Notes: a model not told the origin generated them from the letters alone. 64,000 nt of DNA from Ignavibacteriales bacterium (GCA_016700155.1 CP065001.1:2418001-2482000); one strand, 5' to 3'; counted from the stretch's first letter, positions 37,009 through 46,265 are shown. Program-made: numbers and translations.

Positions 37009-37701
37009 ATGGATAGTTTACTCTATTCTAAAATATTACCAGCAAAATTTGACTCATCTGTTTCACCCATTTTTATTAATACTACAAACGGGTGGTTAAA
37101 CTTTGAAAAAGAAGTAGAAACCATTAAAAATGTAACAAGTTTGATGAGATACGAGTTTCCATACCTGAATGGTGTCGACTTTCGAAGTGGGACTGTTGAG
37201 CACAGAGTTGAAATTATTGATAAAGATTTATTCAATATTTATACGACACATGATTTTGCAAATCCAATGATGACGAAAGATTTTGTAATACATAATGATA
37301 GTCTCGTTATTAAAGCAGAAAGATTTGAAAAAGTTGTAAAATTAAATAGTGGAGTATTTGGTTATATAATTTCAGATGTGGAATGGTATTTTGGTGAGTA
37401 TAGATCTGGTTACTGCGGTGGTTGTATGTATTCAAATGACTATTTAGTGACATATCAGGATTTAAAATTGAAAAAAAGTAATAAACTACTATTACTACAT
37501 CTTGATGAATTCAGAGCAAGAGGAGTAATAACTTTTTATAAAGATATGGAAATATATTTAATAGAAGAGGGAGAGGATTATCCTGTTAATTACAATAATT
37601 TTAAGAATAATATTTTTACGATGAAGTTTTCTGAAAACAAGGTAGTAAAAATAAAAATCGATGAGGAAAAATGGCGGTTAATATTTATTAAGAACTGGTG
37701 A
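37009..37701 (+). CDS. 3' part of the probably frameshifted secreted protein, unknown function
   Basis: 230 codons from the first ATG, but the same frame is open upstream back to about 36898 (reads FFFLKKTDNEVFSDYNRLFPQNLF before the Met), without a signal peptide or ribosome site of its own. I see it as the second half of the preceding gene. Recognisable features are few: a beta-rich make-up, a Cys pair in YCGGCMYS and a C-terminal WRLIFIKNW. No family was recognised. Confidence 0.55.
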   Translation: MDSLLYSKILPAKFDSSVSPIFINTTNGWLNFEKEVETIKNVTSLMRYEFPYLNGVDFRSGTVEHRVEIIDKDLFNIYTTHDFANPMMTKDFVIHNDSLVIKAERFEKVVKLNSGVFGYIISDVEWYFGEYRSGYCGGCMYSNDYLVTYQDLKLKKSNKLLLLHLDEFRARGVITFYKDMEIYLIEEGEDYPVNYNNFKNNIFTMKFSENKVVKIKIDEEKWRLIFIKNW

Positions 37702-37835
37702 CAATTTCTTTTTAGTTCAGATCGTGATGAATAAATACCATAATACAACTAATTTTCCTGATGATATTTCCTTCAAAATCCTTAACTTTGTCACCATAAT
37801 TTCAACACAATTTTAATAATTCAAGGGTAATTCAA

Positions 37836-38855
37836 ATGGCAATCCTTGTGGATAAAAAAACACGTTTGGTTGTTCAGGGAATAACCGGCGGCGAAGGTTC
37901 ATTTCATACTCAGCAAATGATTGATTACGGAACTAAAGTTGTCGCAGGAGTTACACCCGGCAAAGGTGGTTCCATACATAACAAGATTCCGGTTTATAAC
38001 ACAGTTTCAGAAGCAGTTAAAGAACAGAAAGCAAATACATCAGTTATTTTTGTTCCTCCTGCATTTGCGGCTGATGCAATACTTGAAGCTGCAAACGCCG
38101 GAATAAAAGTTATCATCTGCATTACCGAAGGTATACCTGCAAATGATATGATCTCAGTTTACAATTCAATAAAAGAAAAAGATGTTGTGTTAGTCGGACC
38201 AAACTGTCCTGGTGTTATCTCCCCCGGAATGGCAAAGGTCGGAATTATGCCCGGCTTCATTCATAAACAAGGACGAATTGGTGTTGTATCACGCAGCGGC
38301 ACTTTGACTTATGAAGCAGTTAAACAATTAACAGATGTAAATCTCGGGCAATCAACATGTGTTGGTATTGGCGGTGACCCTGTAATCGGTTCAAGGTTTA
38401 TTGATGTTATAAAATTGTTCAATGAAGATAAAGATACTGACGGCATTGTCATGATCGGAGAAATCGGCGGAAGCGCTGAAGAAGAAGCCGCAGATTTCAT
38501 TAAGAAAAATGTAAGCAAACCTGTTGTCGGTTTTATTGCAGGAAGAACCGCGCCTCCCGGAAGAAGAATGGGTCACGCCGGTGCAATAATTTCAGGCGGT
38601 AAAGGGACAGCCACAGAAAAAATGGCTGCGATGAAAAAAGCAGGGATAAAAGTTGTTGAAAGTCCTGCAGAGCTTGGTTCAACAATGTTAAAAGCTATTG
38701 AATCTTTGAAAGCCAAGAAGAAAGTTAAGAGCGATTCGAAAAAAGAAAAGCACAAAGACAAAAAACATTCAAAGAAAATATTGAAGTCAAAATTAACCGG
38801 TAAAAAGATGAAAGCTAAATCAGTTAAATCTAAATCAACCGGAAAGAAGAAATAA
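37836..38855 (+). CDS. sucD: Succinyl-CoA synthetase alpha subunit with lysine-rich C-terminal tail
   Basis: A 339-residue SucD. The CoA-binding N-terminus (VQGITGGEGSFHTQQM) is followed by VGPNCPGVISPG and the phosphohistidine His247 in RMGHAGAII. The TCA-cycle enzyme interconverts succinyl-CoA and succinate with NTP formation; the beta subunit is elsewhere. The enzyme core ends near residue 290, the normal full length. About 49 more residues follow, of which 24 are Lys, with Ser, Gly and Thr: a disordered, strongly basic tail like those of histone H1-like proteins. The gene is followed 33 bp later by ndk. Confidence 0.95.
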   Translation: MAILVDKKTRLVVQGITGGEGSFHTQQMIDYGTKVVAGVTPGKGGSIHNKIPVYNTVSEAVKEQKANTSVIFVPPAFAADAILEAANAGIKVIICITEGIPANDMISVYNSIKEKDVVLVGPNCPGVISPGMAKVGIMPGFIHKQGRIGVVSRSGTLTYEAVKQLTDVNLGQSTCVGIGGDPVIGSRFIDVIKLFNEDKDTDGIVMIGEIGGSAEEEAADFIKKNVSKPVVGFIAGRTAPPGRRMGHAGAIISGGKGTATEKMAAMKKAGIKVVESPAELGSTMLKAIESLKAKKKVKSDSKKEKHKDKKHSKKILKSKLTGKKMKAKSVKSKSTGKKK

Positions 38856-38888
38856 CCATTACGATATATTCAGATTAAGGAGAAACAA

Positions 38889-39320
38889 TTGGGTAATAAA
38901 ACGTTAGCGATAATTAAACCGGATGCAGTCAGAAAAAATTATGTGGGACAAATCATCGCGAAGATTACAGAAGCAGGATTTAAAATTAAAGCAATGAAAA
39001 TGATCCATCTTTCAAAAGCATCTGCTGAAGGATTTTATGAAGTACACAAAGCACGCCCTTTTTATGGTGAACTTGTCGATTATATGACGTCCGGTCCGTG
39101 CATACCGATAGCACTTGAAAGAGAAAACGCGGTTGAAAGTTACAGAAAATTAATCGGCGCAACCGACCCTGCACAAGCTGAAGAAGGTACAATTAGAAAA
39201 TTATACGCAGCTAATAAAGCTGAGAATGCTGTTCATGGTTCAGACTCGGATGAAAATGCCGAGAAGGAAATAGCTCACTTCTTTTCAAGAAATGAACTGT
39301 TAGATAATTATACAAGCTGA
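38889..39320 (+). CDS. ndk: Nucleoside diphosphate kinase
   Basis: A 143-residue NDK: KTLAIIKPDAVRKNYVGQI at the start, RPFYGELVDYMTSGP, and the phosphorylated His116 in NAVHGSDS. It transfers the terminal phosphate between nucleotides. The start is TTG with a strong AAGGAG eight bases upstream. Its stop overlaps the Nudix start (TGATG). sucD-ndk clustering is common because the two enzymes can share the NTP made by succinyl-CoA synthetase. Confidence 0.97.
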   Translation: MGNKTLAIIKPDAVRKNYVGQIIAKITEAGFKIKAMKMIHLSKASAEGFYEVHKARPFYGELVDYMTSGPCIPIALERENAVESYRKLIGATDPAQAEEGTIRKLYAANKAENAVHGSDSDENAEKEIAHFFSRNELLDNYTS

Positions 39321-39853
39321 TGTCATTAAAAACCTGGAAACAGTTATCGAGTAAAGTTCTGCTCTCAAATAAATACTGGGATTATCTGCTTGATGAATTT
39401 CAGATCGAAGACGGTAAAAAAGGTGAATATCATTTTGTAAGAACCGGTGGTTCAACAATGATAATCCCCGTAACCGATTCAGGAAAACTTTTATTCGTTA
39501 ACCAATACAGGTATCTGAATCAACGTGAAAGTCTTGAATTCCCCTGCGGAAGTATTTCAAAAAATCTTTCTCCAAAAGAAAATGCTGTCAAAGAGTTAAG
39601 AGAAGAAACCGGATATTCAACAAAAGAATTAATTCCTGCCGGCTTCTTCTCCCCTTTTAACGGTGTTACAGATGAGATGTGTCACGTGTTTGTTGCAAAT
39701 GATTTAGTCCGGGATTTTTTAAAAGCGGACGATACTGAAGAGTTTGAACTTCATGAATTATCTGTTGATAAAGTTGATGAGCTAATTTCAGATAATACAA
39801 TCTGGGATGGGATGACATTAGCTGCATGGATATTGGCAAAGAAGTTTGTCTGA
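39320..39853 (+). CDS. Nudix hydrolase, ADP-ribose pyrophosphatase-like
   Basis: A 177-residue Nudix protein. The Nudix box at 77-99 reads GSISKNLSPKENAVKEL then REETGY. The metal-binding Glu92, Glu95 and Glu96 are kept, but the first Glu of the canonical box (position 83) is Leu and the Arg is Lys91. FFSPFNGVTDEMCHVFVA is typical of the NudF-like ADP-ribose/sugar-nucleotide pyrophosphatases. Substrate unproven. Confidence 0.85.
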   Translation: MSLKTWKQLSSKVLLSNKYWDYLLDEFQIEDGKKGEYHFVRTGGSTMIIPVTDSGKLLFVNQYRYLNQRESLEFPCGSISKNLSPKENAVKELREETGYSTKELIPAGFFSPFNGVTDEMCHVFVANDLVRDFLKADDTEEFELHELSVDKVDELISDNTIWDGMTLAAWILAKKFV

Positions 39854-39863
39854 TAAATTGATA

Positions 39864-41114
39864 ATGATAAAAACACTTCTCACATTTTTTTTATTCCTTT
39901 CTTTTTTTTCAGTTAACTGTTCACAAGATCAACCAGCAAATAAAAAAATCATGCTTGGTTCCGATATACTTCTATCTGAAAAGTTTGATCTGATACTCAA
40001 CAAACGGCTGACATTATTGGTTAATCACACTTCCCTGCTTTCAGATGGGACTCACCTGCTTGATACACTTTTAAAAATAAATCAGGTAAAAGTATTAAAT
40101 GTTCTGTCACCCGAGCACGGCTTTGAAGGTAATTTCTCAGCCGGAACAAAAGTCACTGATACTACCAACAAAGATTCGTCATTACATTTTTTTTCGTTGT
40201 ATGGTAAAACTTTAAAACCGACAGATGAAATGCTTAACGGGTCAGATTTAATTTTGATCGATCTTCAGGATGTGGGGTCGAGATTCTATACATACATTTC
40301 AACTATGTTTTATGTACTGCAAGCTGCGGCTGGGATGAATATTCCTCTTATTGTTCTTGACAGACCAAACCCATACAGCGGAAATATTGTGGATGGACCT
40401 GTTCTGAAAAATTCTTTTCAATCCTTTATTGGAATTGCACCACTCCCGATTATCCACGGAATGACAATTGGTGAAATCGCTGATTACTTTTGTGGAGAAG
40501 TTTTACCTGGAAAAAACCTTCGCCCGGATATTCAGATAATTAAAATGCAGAATTGGTCCCGTGATCTATTTTATGATGACCTGGATTTAAAGTGGATAAA
40601 ACCTTCACCGAACATTTCGGATTTTGAGACGATACTTGTTTACCCTTCAACCTGTTTACTTGAAGGAACGAATATATCAGAAGGACGCGGGACACAAAAA
40701 CCATTTCTGCAGATTGGGGCTCCGTTTATTAATCCAGAAGATTTGATTAACGAATTAAAAAAATTCGATTTAAGTGGGATCGAAATCCTTTCCACTCAAT
40801 TCATTCCGCAGGATCTTCACGGTGTAGCAGAATCACCAAAGTATGAGGGCAAGACTTGCAACGGAATAACAATTTCAATTACAGATAAACTGAAATTTAA
40901 AGCTGTAAAATTTGGCATCCAGTTGATTTCATCTTTGATTAAATTGTATGGTGATAAAATTAATTTCCGCGAAGAGCATTTTGACAGACTGATCGGTAAC
41001 AGTACTGTACGAGAATCTTTGATGAAACAAATTCCAGCAGATGACATTTATAATTCATTTACTGATGAGCTGGAAAATTTCAAACAAATAAGAAAAAAAT
41101 ATTTACTTTATTAA
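39864..41114 (+). CDS. DUF1343/NamZ-type exo-beta-N-acetylmuramidase lipoprotein
   Basis: A 416-residue protein from the ATG at 39864 (a TTG six codons upstream is in frame but would put charged residues before the signal). A lipoprotein signal ends in FSVNC. The body has LLVNHTSLLSDGTHLLD, LSPEHGFEGNFSAG, LIDLQDVGSRFYTY, VLDRPNPYSG and EGTNISEGRGTQKPF, all DUF1343 marks. Members of this family (NamZ) remove terminal MurNAc from peptidoglycan fragments, so cell-wall recycling is the likely role. Confidence 0.88.
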   Translation: MIKTLLTFFLFLSFFSVNCSQDQPANKKIMLGSDILLSEKFDLILNKRLTLLVNHTSLLSDGTHLLDTLLKINQVKVLNVLSPEHGFEGNFSAGTKVTDTTNKDSSLHFFSLYGKTLKPTDEMLNGSDLILIDLQDVGSRFYTYISTMFYVLQAAAGMNIPLIVLDRPNPYSGNIVDGPVLKNSFQSFIGIAPLPIIHGMTIGEIADYFCGEVLPGKNLRPDIQIIKMQNWSRDLFYDDLDLKWIKPSPNISDFETILVYPSTCLLEGTNISEGRGTQKPFLQIGAPFINPEDLINELKKFDLSGIEILSTQFIPQDLHGVAESPKYEGKTCNGITISITDKLKFKAVKFGIQLISSLIKLYGDKINFREEHFDRLIGNSTVRESLMKQIPADDIYNSFTDELENFKQIRKKYLLY

Positions 41115-41128
41115 TTAAGGAACCTTGA

Positions 41129-42175
41129 ATGAAAAAAATACTTTTAACATTCTTTTCAGCTTTGATATTAATAAGCTGTGGTGAGAAAAAAGAGGAAACT
41201 GTTCTGGATGAAAAGACTAAATACAATTTCGATTCAACTGATGTTAAGACAACAACAGTGGAAAATCCGGATGAATCATTTTTACTTGCGTATAATTTTG
41301 AACCCGGCAAAACTTATTCATACCGATTGACTTCAATTTCTGACAACCAGCAAACAGTAGTTGCTGATACAACAATTAATCAGGGTATGAAACGCACAAT
41401 CAGTTATCTCCTTAACTTAAAGCTTATCAACAAAGATGAAGATGGTTTAATGGATCTTAGCTGCACGTTCACTTCAATTAAACTGGAAGCCGATGCGGCT
41501 AATGAGCGTATTCAATTCGAATCGTCAACAGTGACAGACTCTCTGGAAAAAGTTAAGTACTCCGACTATCTCTCACTGACAAACAACCCATTTGAACTAA
41601 GGATAAATAAATCAGGTGAGATAATTGACATTAGTAAGACTGATAGGATCATCAATACATTTCTTAAACTTCGCGGACTGTCTGATTCGGTTAAAACAAA
41701 TGAGAAGGCAATGATGAAGAATGATCTGAATGAAACTATGCTCAAGCCTGTCATTATGCAGATAGTACGGACAATGCCTGCAAAAAATATGGCAAAAGAT
41801 TCAACCTGGACGAATGTACAGCCAGCATCAAGATTCCAGATATTTCAAATTGTAAACAAAACTCTTTACAAAGTTTTAAATCTTGAAATGTTTGATGATA
41901 ACAAACTGGCTGTGATTGATGCGGGGTTGGAAACTCAAGTAACAGGTGACTCAAAGTACGAAGAGCCGGGAGTTAAATATAATTTTAGAAAACCGGTCAC
42001 AACTGCAAGCGGGAAAATTTATTTTAATATTGATAAGGGTTGTTTACAAAAATCAAGAACTCAAACACAGCTTGACACATATTATTCAGTGGAAGCAAAC
42101 ACACCTAAAGGATTGCTAAAAGGTTATACCCAGGAAAAAATTAAGAATACGAATATTGTAGAGCTTCTTAAATAA
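41129..42175 (+). CDS. Putative lipoprotein of unknown function
   Basis: A 348-residue protein with the lipobox LILISC (Cys17), then an acidic linker. The mature domain has long alternating beta strands (AYNFEPGKTYSYRLTSI, FELRINKSGEIIDISKTD, KPVTTASGKIYFNIDKGCL), resembling DUF6263-type periplasmic proteins. AAGGAACC lies before the ATG. It follows the NamZ-like gene by 14 bp and may belong to the same transcript. No enzymatic motif was seen. Confidence 0.75.
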   Translation: MKKILLTFFSALILISCGEKKEETVLDEKTKYNFDSTDVKTTTVENPDESFLLAYNFEPGKTYSYRLTSISDNQQTVVADTTINQGMKRTISYLLNLKLINKDEDGLMDLSCTFTSIKLEADAANERIQFESSTVTDSLEKVKYSDYLSLTNNPFELRINKSGEIIDISKTDRIINTFLKLRGLSDSVKTNEKAMMKNDLNETMLKPVIMQIVRTMPAKNMAKDSTWTNVQPASRFQIFQIVNKTLYKVLNLEMFDDNKLAVIDAGLETQVTGDSKYEEPGVKYNFRKPVTTASGKIYFNIDKGCLQKSRTQTQLDTYYSVEANTPKGLLKGYTQEKIKNTNIVELLK

Positions 42176-42183
42176 ATTTTTAA

Positions 42184-42229
42184 TTGTGGTGGAAGAAGTT
42201 TAAATCAGATTAAATTTCTTTCACCACAA
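42184..42229. terminator. Long imperfect inverted repeat between convergent genes
   Basis: Arms 42184-42203 and 42210-42229 pair over 20 bp (two G-T wobbles), with a 6-base loop. The right arm is the last codons of nfeD, the left arm lies in the gap after the lipoprotein gene. Its place between converging genes suggests a two-way terminator, but neither side shows a clean T-run. Confidence 0.45.
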
Positions 42230-43523
42230 CTTTAACACCTTCAACTTTAATCACTTTTATCTTCGCACCTTTTTCAACGTACTGACCATCTGTTACCACA
42301 TCAACACGTTTGTCACTAATTTCTGCTGTACCTGCGGGTCGTAATGTAGTTAATGCTACACCATCTTTTCCAAGCAGCTCATCAAGGTTAGGGTAAGTCA
42401 CAAATCCTCGAGTTGAAGATTCTTCTTCATCAAGAACAAGCCTGTGAAAAGTTTTTGATTTGGGAAGATACTTTGCAAGGATAAATATCAACAGCAGTGC
42501 GGCCAACAAAGCGACTGTAAGCTGTATAATGGCTACTGAAATAAAACTGAAATCAAAATAAGGCATACCACCTATCAGTGAAAGGAATAATGATAATACA
42601 ACTAAAACAATCCCGGAAATACCTGCAAACCCGAAACCGGGTATAACAAAAATTTCAACTGCAATTAATATTAATCCGATAACGAATAACAATATTTCAA
42701 CAATCGACGCGAGCTCAAGAATGTATGAAGAGCCGAAGAACAATGCTAAAGCAATTAAGCCGGCGGTACCGGGAACTCCCCAGCCGGGAGTTTTAACTTC
42801 TGCAAACAAACCGAAGAACCCGATCATTATAAGTATGGATGAAATTATAGGATTGTTTAAAAAGCGAACTACATCTTCAGCCCAGTTTGAAGTGATATCA
42901 ATAGTCTGGGTTTTCCTGAAATTATAAACTGAATAAAGCTCATCAATATTTTCTACGACATGATCCGCTATTTTATATTTTAGTGCTTCAGTTGAAGTGA
43001 GTGTTATAAGTTTTGTGCTGTCAACAAGACCTTCAACAACTATTCGTTCATCAACCATACCTTCTGCAATAAGAGTGTTCCTTCCGTTTTTCTCAGCAGT
43101 GGATCGCATTTCTGATCGCATATATGATTGATACTTTTCACTAACTTTCTCACCGCTTTGATCTACAACGGTTGCAGCGCCTATGGAACTCCCCGGCACC
43201 ATGACAATCTGGTTACAGGATAATGCAATTAAAGCACCTGCAGATATTGCCCTGTTATTAATGAATGCAATTGTCTTCACCTTGCTGTTTAAGATAGCAT
43301 CCTTTATCTGGGTTGCCGCGTCAACTCTTCCGCCGAAAGTATTAATCTTAAAGATAATAGCATCCGCACCATTCTTTTCCGCTTCAGAAATTACCCTGGC
43401 TACATATGGCGAAAGCCCGAGATCTATTTCATCTTCTATGCGGGCAAGATAAATTTTATCCTGTGCATTTGCATAGTTCACTATGAAAAATAAAAACAGC
43501 AGAACAAGTTTTGAGGATTTCAT
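42210..43523 (-). CDS. nfeD: NfeD-family membrane-bound ClpP-class serine protease
   Basis: A 437-residue protein: signal peptide (1-20), a ClpP-like periplasmic protease domain with nucleophile Ser94 (RAISAGALIAL) and general base Lys130 (EKYQSYMRSEM), four hydrophobic helices (about 225-340), and a C-terminal OB-fold NfeD domain ending VVVKEI. This is the 1510-N/1510-C full-length architecture. It is thought to work with stomatin-like proteins in membrane quality control; no stomatin gene is adjacent. It converges on the lipoprotein gene. Confidence 0.93.
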   Translation of the reverse strand: MKSSKLVLLFLFFIVNYANAQDKIYLARIEDEIDLGLSPYVARVISEAEKNGADAIIFKINTFGGRVDAATQIKDAILNSKVKTIAFINNRAISAGALIALSCNQIVMVPGSSIGAATVVDQSGEKVSEKYQSYMRSEMRSTAEKNGRNTLIAEGMVDERIVVEGLVDSTKLITLTSTEALKYKIADHVVENIDELYSVYNFRKTQTIDITSNWAEDVVRFLNNPIISSILIMIGFFGLFAEVKTPGWGVPGTAGLIALALFFGSSYILELASIVEILLFVIGLILIAVEIFVIPGFGFAGISGIVLVVLSLFLSLIGGMPYFDFSFISVAIIQLTVALLAALLLIFILAKYLPKSKTFHRLVLDEEESSTRGFVTYPNLDELLGKDGVALTTLRPAGTAEISDKRVDVVTDGQYVEKGAKIKVIKVEGVKVVVKEI

Positions 43524-43542
43524 TTTATGTTTCCGCAGATAT

Positions 43543-44751
43543 TTAGTTATAGTTTTTTTGAAGAATAATATGACCCAATTTATCTCTTTTGGTTTTTAGA
43601 TAGATTTCATTGTTCGCATTAGGTGTAATCTCAATGGGCACACGTTCAACTATTTCAAGACCATAACCTTCAAGACCAACAACTTTTTTAGGATTGTTAG
43701 TGAGAAGCCTTATTTTCCTTATTCCAAGATCAAGCAATATCTGCGCACCTATACCATAATCACGGAGATCCGGTTTAAAGCCCAGCAGTTCATTCGCTTC
43801 GACTGTATCTTTTCCTTCTTCCTGAAGTTTGTAAGCTTTGATCTTGTTTGTTAAACCTATTCCTCTTCCTTCCTGCCTCATATACACAAGCACACCATTT
43901 CCTGTCTGTTCAATCAGGTCAAGAGCTGTGTTAAGCTGATCATGACAGTCACATCTCAGTGAATGAAAAACATCTCCTGTTAAACATTCAGAATGCATCC
44001 TTACCAGAACCGGTTCATCAGCCCTGATAGAGCCTTTTACAAGCGCAACCTGTTTTTTATTATCAAGAAGGTTGCGATATAAATTTAACCGGAATACACC
44101 ATGCTTGGTCGGGAAATTTACATCAGTGATTTTCTCTATTAATTTTTCCGTTTTTACTCTATGCCGGATGATTTCCTTGACTGTAATGATCTTTAAATTG
44201 AATCTCTCTGCTATCTTAGTGAGATCAGGAACGCGCGCCATTTCACCATCTTCCCTGAGAATTTCACAAAGCACACCTGCAGGTTTTATTCCTGCCAGTT
44301 TACACAGATCAACAGAAGCTTCGGTATGTCCGGCTCTTCTAAGTACTCCTTCATCAAAGGCGCGTAACGGGAAAATATGACCGGGTCTGGCAAAGTCTGC
44401 TGCAACTGATTTACTATCAATTAATTTTTTTATTGTGACAGCCCTGTCAGAAGCTGAGATGCCTGTGGTTGTGCCTTCCACTGCATCAACCGTAACGGTG
44501 AACTGTGTTCCGTGCAATGCAGAATTAGTATCAACCATTAATGGAAGTCCGAGTTCATCAAGTCTTTTACCGTTTACAGCAACACACAGCATTCCGCGTC
44601 CGTGTGTGACCATAAAATTTACTATGTCGGGAGTAACATATTCTGCGGCACAAACAAAGTCTCCTTCATTCTCCCTGTCTTCATCATCTACAACTATGAT
44701 GATCTTACCATTTTTTATTTCGTCGATTGCCTGTTCAACTGTGCAAAACAT
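43543..44751 (-). CDS. ribBA: Bifunctional 3,4-DHBP synthase / GTP cyclohydrolase II
   Basis: A 402-residue RibBA in riboflavin synthesis. The N-terminal RibB half has VVDDEDRENEGDFVCAAE, HGRGMLCVAV and RRAGHTEASVDL. The RibA half has HSECLTGDVFHSLRCDCHDQL with the three zinc Cys, RQEGRGIGL and LTNNPKK. I chose the ATG at 44751, which has GAGG seven bases upstream and matches the usual N-terminus; an ATG six codons earlier (44769) lacks a ribosome site. It lies 19 bp before nfeD. Confidence 0.96.
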   Translation of the reverse strand: MFCTVEQAIDEIKNGKIIIVVDDEDRENEGDFVCAAEYVTPDIVNFMVTHGRGMLCVAVNGKRLDELGLPLMVDTNSALHGTQFTVTVDAVEGTTTGISASDRAVTIKKLIDSKSVAADFARPGHIFPLRAFDEGVLRRAGHTEASVDLCKLAGIKPAGVLCEILREDGEMARVPDLTKIAERFNLKIITVKEIIRHRVKTEKLIEKITDVNFPTKHGVFRLNLYRNLLDNKKQVALVKGSIRADEPVLVRMHSECLTGDVFHSLRCDCHDQLNTALDLIEQTGNGVLVYMRQEGRGIGLTNKIKAYKLQEEGKDTVEANELLGFKPDLRDYGIGAQILLDLGIRKIRLLTNNPKKVVGLEGYGLEIVERVPIEITPNANNEIYLKTKRDKLGHIILQKNYN

Positions 44752-44795
44752 AATCTTACCTCTGAGCATCAGGAATAAAAATATTCCGTATTTGA

Positions 44796-45113
44796 TTAAC
44801 TGTTTTCTTTTTGTGTGATCACTGAAGTTATTGCTGATCTGTCAAATTTTAATTTTACATTATCAGAAACCTGGAGTAAAACTGTTTTCTCTTCGAGTCC
44901 GGCTACAATTCCATGAAGCCCGCCGCTTGTGACTACTTTATCTCCTTTTTCGATATTTGACAGCATCTTTTCACGTTCCTTAGCTCTCTTCTGCTGCGGT
45001 CTTATTATCATAAAGAAAAATATTAAAAAGATAGCACCGAACATTATCATTGTGCTTATAAGATTTCCGCCGCCATCGCCGCCTTGAGGCGCCATTGCAA
45101 TTAATAAATCCAA
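44796..45113 (-). CDS. yajC: Preprotein translocase subunit YajC
   Basis: A 105-residue YajC: a Gly-rich N-terminus, one helix (about 22-40), RPQQKRAKEREKMLSNIEKGDKVVTSGG and VAGLEEKTVLLQV. It associates with SecDF. The TTG start follows the tgt stop directly and is preceded by GGAGG inside the tgt end, which supports the start. tgt-yajC order is widely conserved; secD is not next here. Confidence 0.94.
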   Translation of the reverse strand: MDLLIAMAPQGGDGGGNLISTMIMFGAIFLIFFFMIIRPQQKRAKEREKMLSNIEKGDKVVTSGGLHGIVAGLEEKTVLLQVSDNVKLKFDRSAITSVITQKENS

Positions 45114-46265
45114 TTATTCCTCCATCAGATTTTTATTGTTCATTGATATTTTTTTTACCATTTCTGTTTTCCATAAACTGAAACTTCCGTCTAAAATTTT
45201 TTGTCTTGCCTCACCAACAAGCCATAAATAGAAATGAAGGTTATGGATTGAAGCAAGCTCCAGAGCAAGTATTTCACTCGCTATGAATAAATGCCGTAAG
45301 TATGCACGTGTAAAATTCATACACGTGTAACAGTCGCAATTATGATCGACCGGATTAAAATCATCTTTATATTTTGCGTTCCGCATTGCCAGTACACCTT
45401 CCGAAGTGAACAGGTATGAATTTCTTGCATTCCTTGTCGGCATTACACAATCAAACATATCTATACCGCGATCTATTGCTTCAAGAATATTTTCCGGTCT
45501 TCCAACACCCATAAGATATCTTGGCGTATCGTAAGGCATAAAATCAGTTGTGAAATCAACCATATCATACATTGTTTCTGTTGGTTCTCCAACTGCTAAT
45601 CCGCCGATTGCGTAACCATCAAAATCATTTTTAATAATTTCGTGTGCGGATTGTTCGCGTAAATCTTTGTAAACACTTCCCTGAATAATACCAAAGAGAA
45701 ACTGTTTATGACCATACAAAGATTCAGATTCATCGAATGCAATTTTGTTTTTTAAAGCCCAGTCACTCGTAAGGTCTTTTGATTTCTTTGCATAGTCATA
45801 TTCACAAGGATACGGAGTGCACTCATCGAGTACCATCATAATGTCAGAGCCAATACTTCGCTGAATTGCTATCACTTTTTCAGGCGTAAAAAAATGTTTA
45901 CTACCGTCGAGGTGCGATCTGAATTCCACACCATCCGGTTTTAGTTTTCTTAATTCGGCTAAACTAAAAACCTGATAACCGCCGCTGTCGGTCAGAATCG
46001 GTTTATTCCAATTCATAAACCTGTGCAAGCCTCCGGCTTTTTCAAGTATTTCAGTTCCGGGCCGTAAATAAAGATGATAAGTATTTGAAAGAACTATCTG
46101 TGCCTTGATATCTTTTTCAAGCTGATCCGGGTTAACTGCTTTTACAGTTCCCTGAGTCCCCACCGGCATAAATATGGGCGTTTGGACAATGCCATGATCA
46201 GTAGTAAAAAATCCGGCACGAGCTTTAGAATTTTTTGCTGTGCCTTCAGTATTAAACGTTAACAA
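45114..46265 (-). CDS. tgt: tRNA-guanine transglycosylase
   Basis: A 383-residue bacterial TGT that exchanges the wobble guanine for preQ1 in tRNAs with GUN anticodons. General acid/base Asp93 is in LTDSGGYQVF, the nucleophile Asp272 in MFDCVMPTRNAR, and the zinc ligands are Cys310, Cys312, Cys315 and His341. The start is TTG without a clear ribosome site. It is coupled to yajC. Confidence 0.97.
   Translation of the reverse strand: MLTFNTEGTAKNSKARAGFFTTDHGIVQTPIFMPVGTQGTVKAVNPDQLEKDIKAQIVLSNTYHLYLRPGTEILEKAGGLHRFMNWNKPILTDSGGYQVFSLAELRKLKPDGVEFRSHLDGSKHFFTPEKVIAIQRSIGSDIMMVLDECTPYPCEYDYAKKSKDLTSDWALKNKIAFDESESLYGHKQFLFGIIQGSVYKDLREQSAHEIIKNDFDGYAIGGLAVGEPTETMYDMVDFTTDFMPYDTPRYLMGVGRPENILEAIDRGIDMFDCVMPTRNARNSYLFTSEGVLAMRNAKYKDDFNPVDHNCDCYTCMNFTRAYLRHLFIASEILALELASIHNLHFYLWLVGEARQKILDGSFSLWKTEMVKKISMNNKNLMEE

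Noticed and set aside
37783..37790. TAACTTTG box upstream of sucD
   Set aside because: It matches TAnnTTTG, but there is no TTG at a suitable distance; not enough to call a promoter.
44435..44818. Long open frame on the plus strand opposite ribBA
   Set aside because: Ser/Thr-rich low-complexity translation without a motif, fully antisense to the well-supported ribBA gene.
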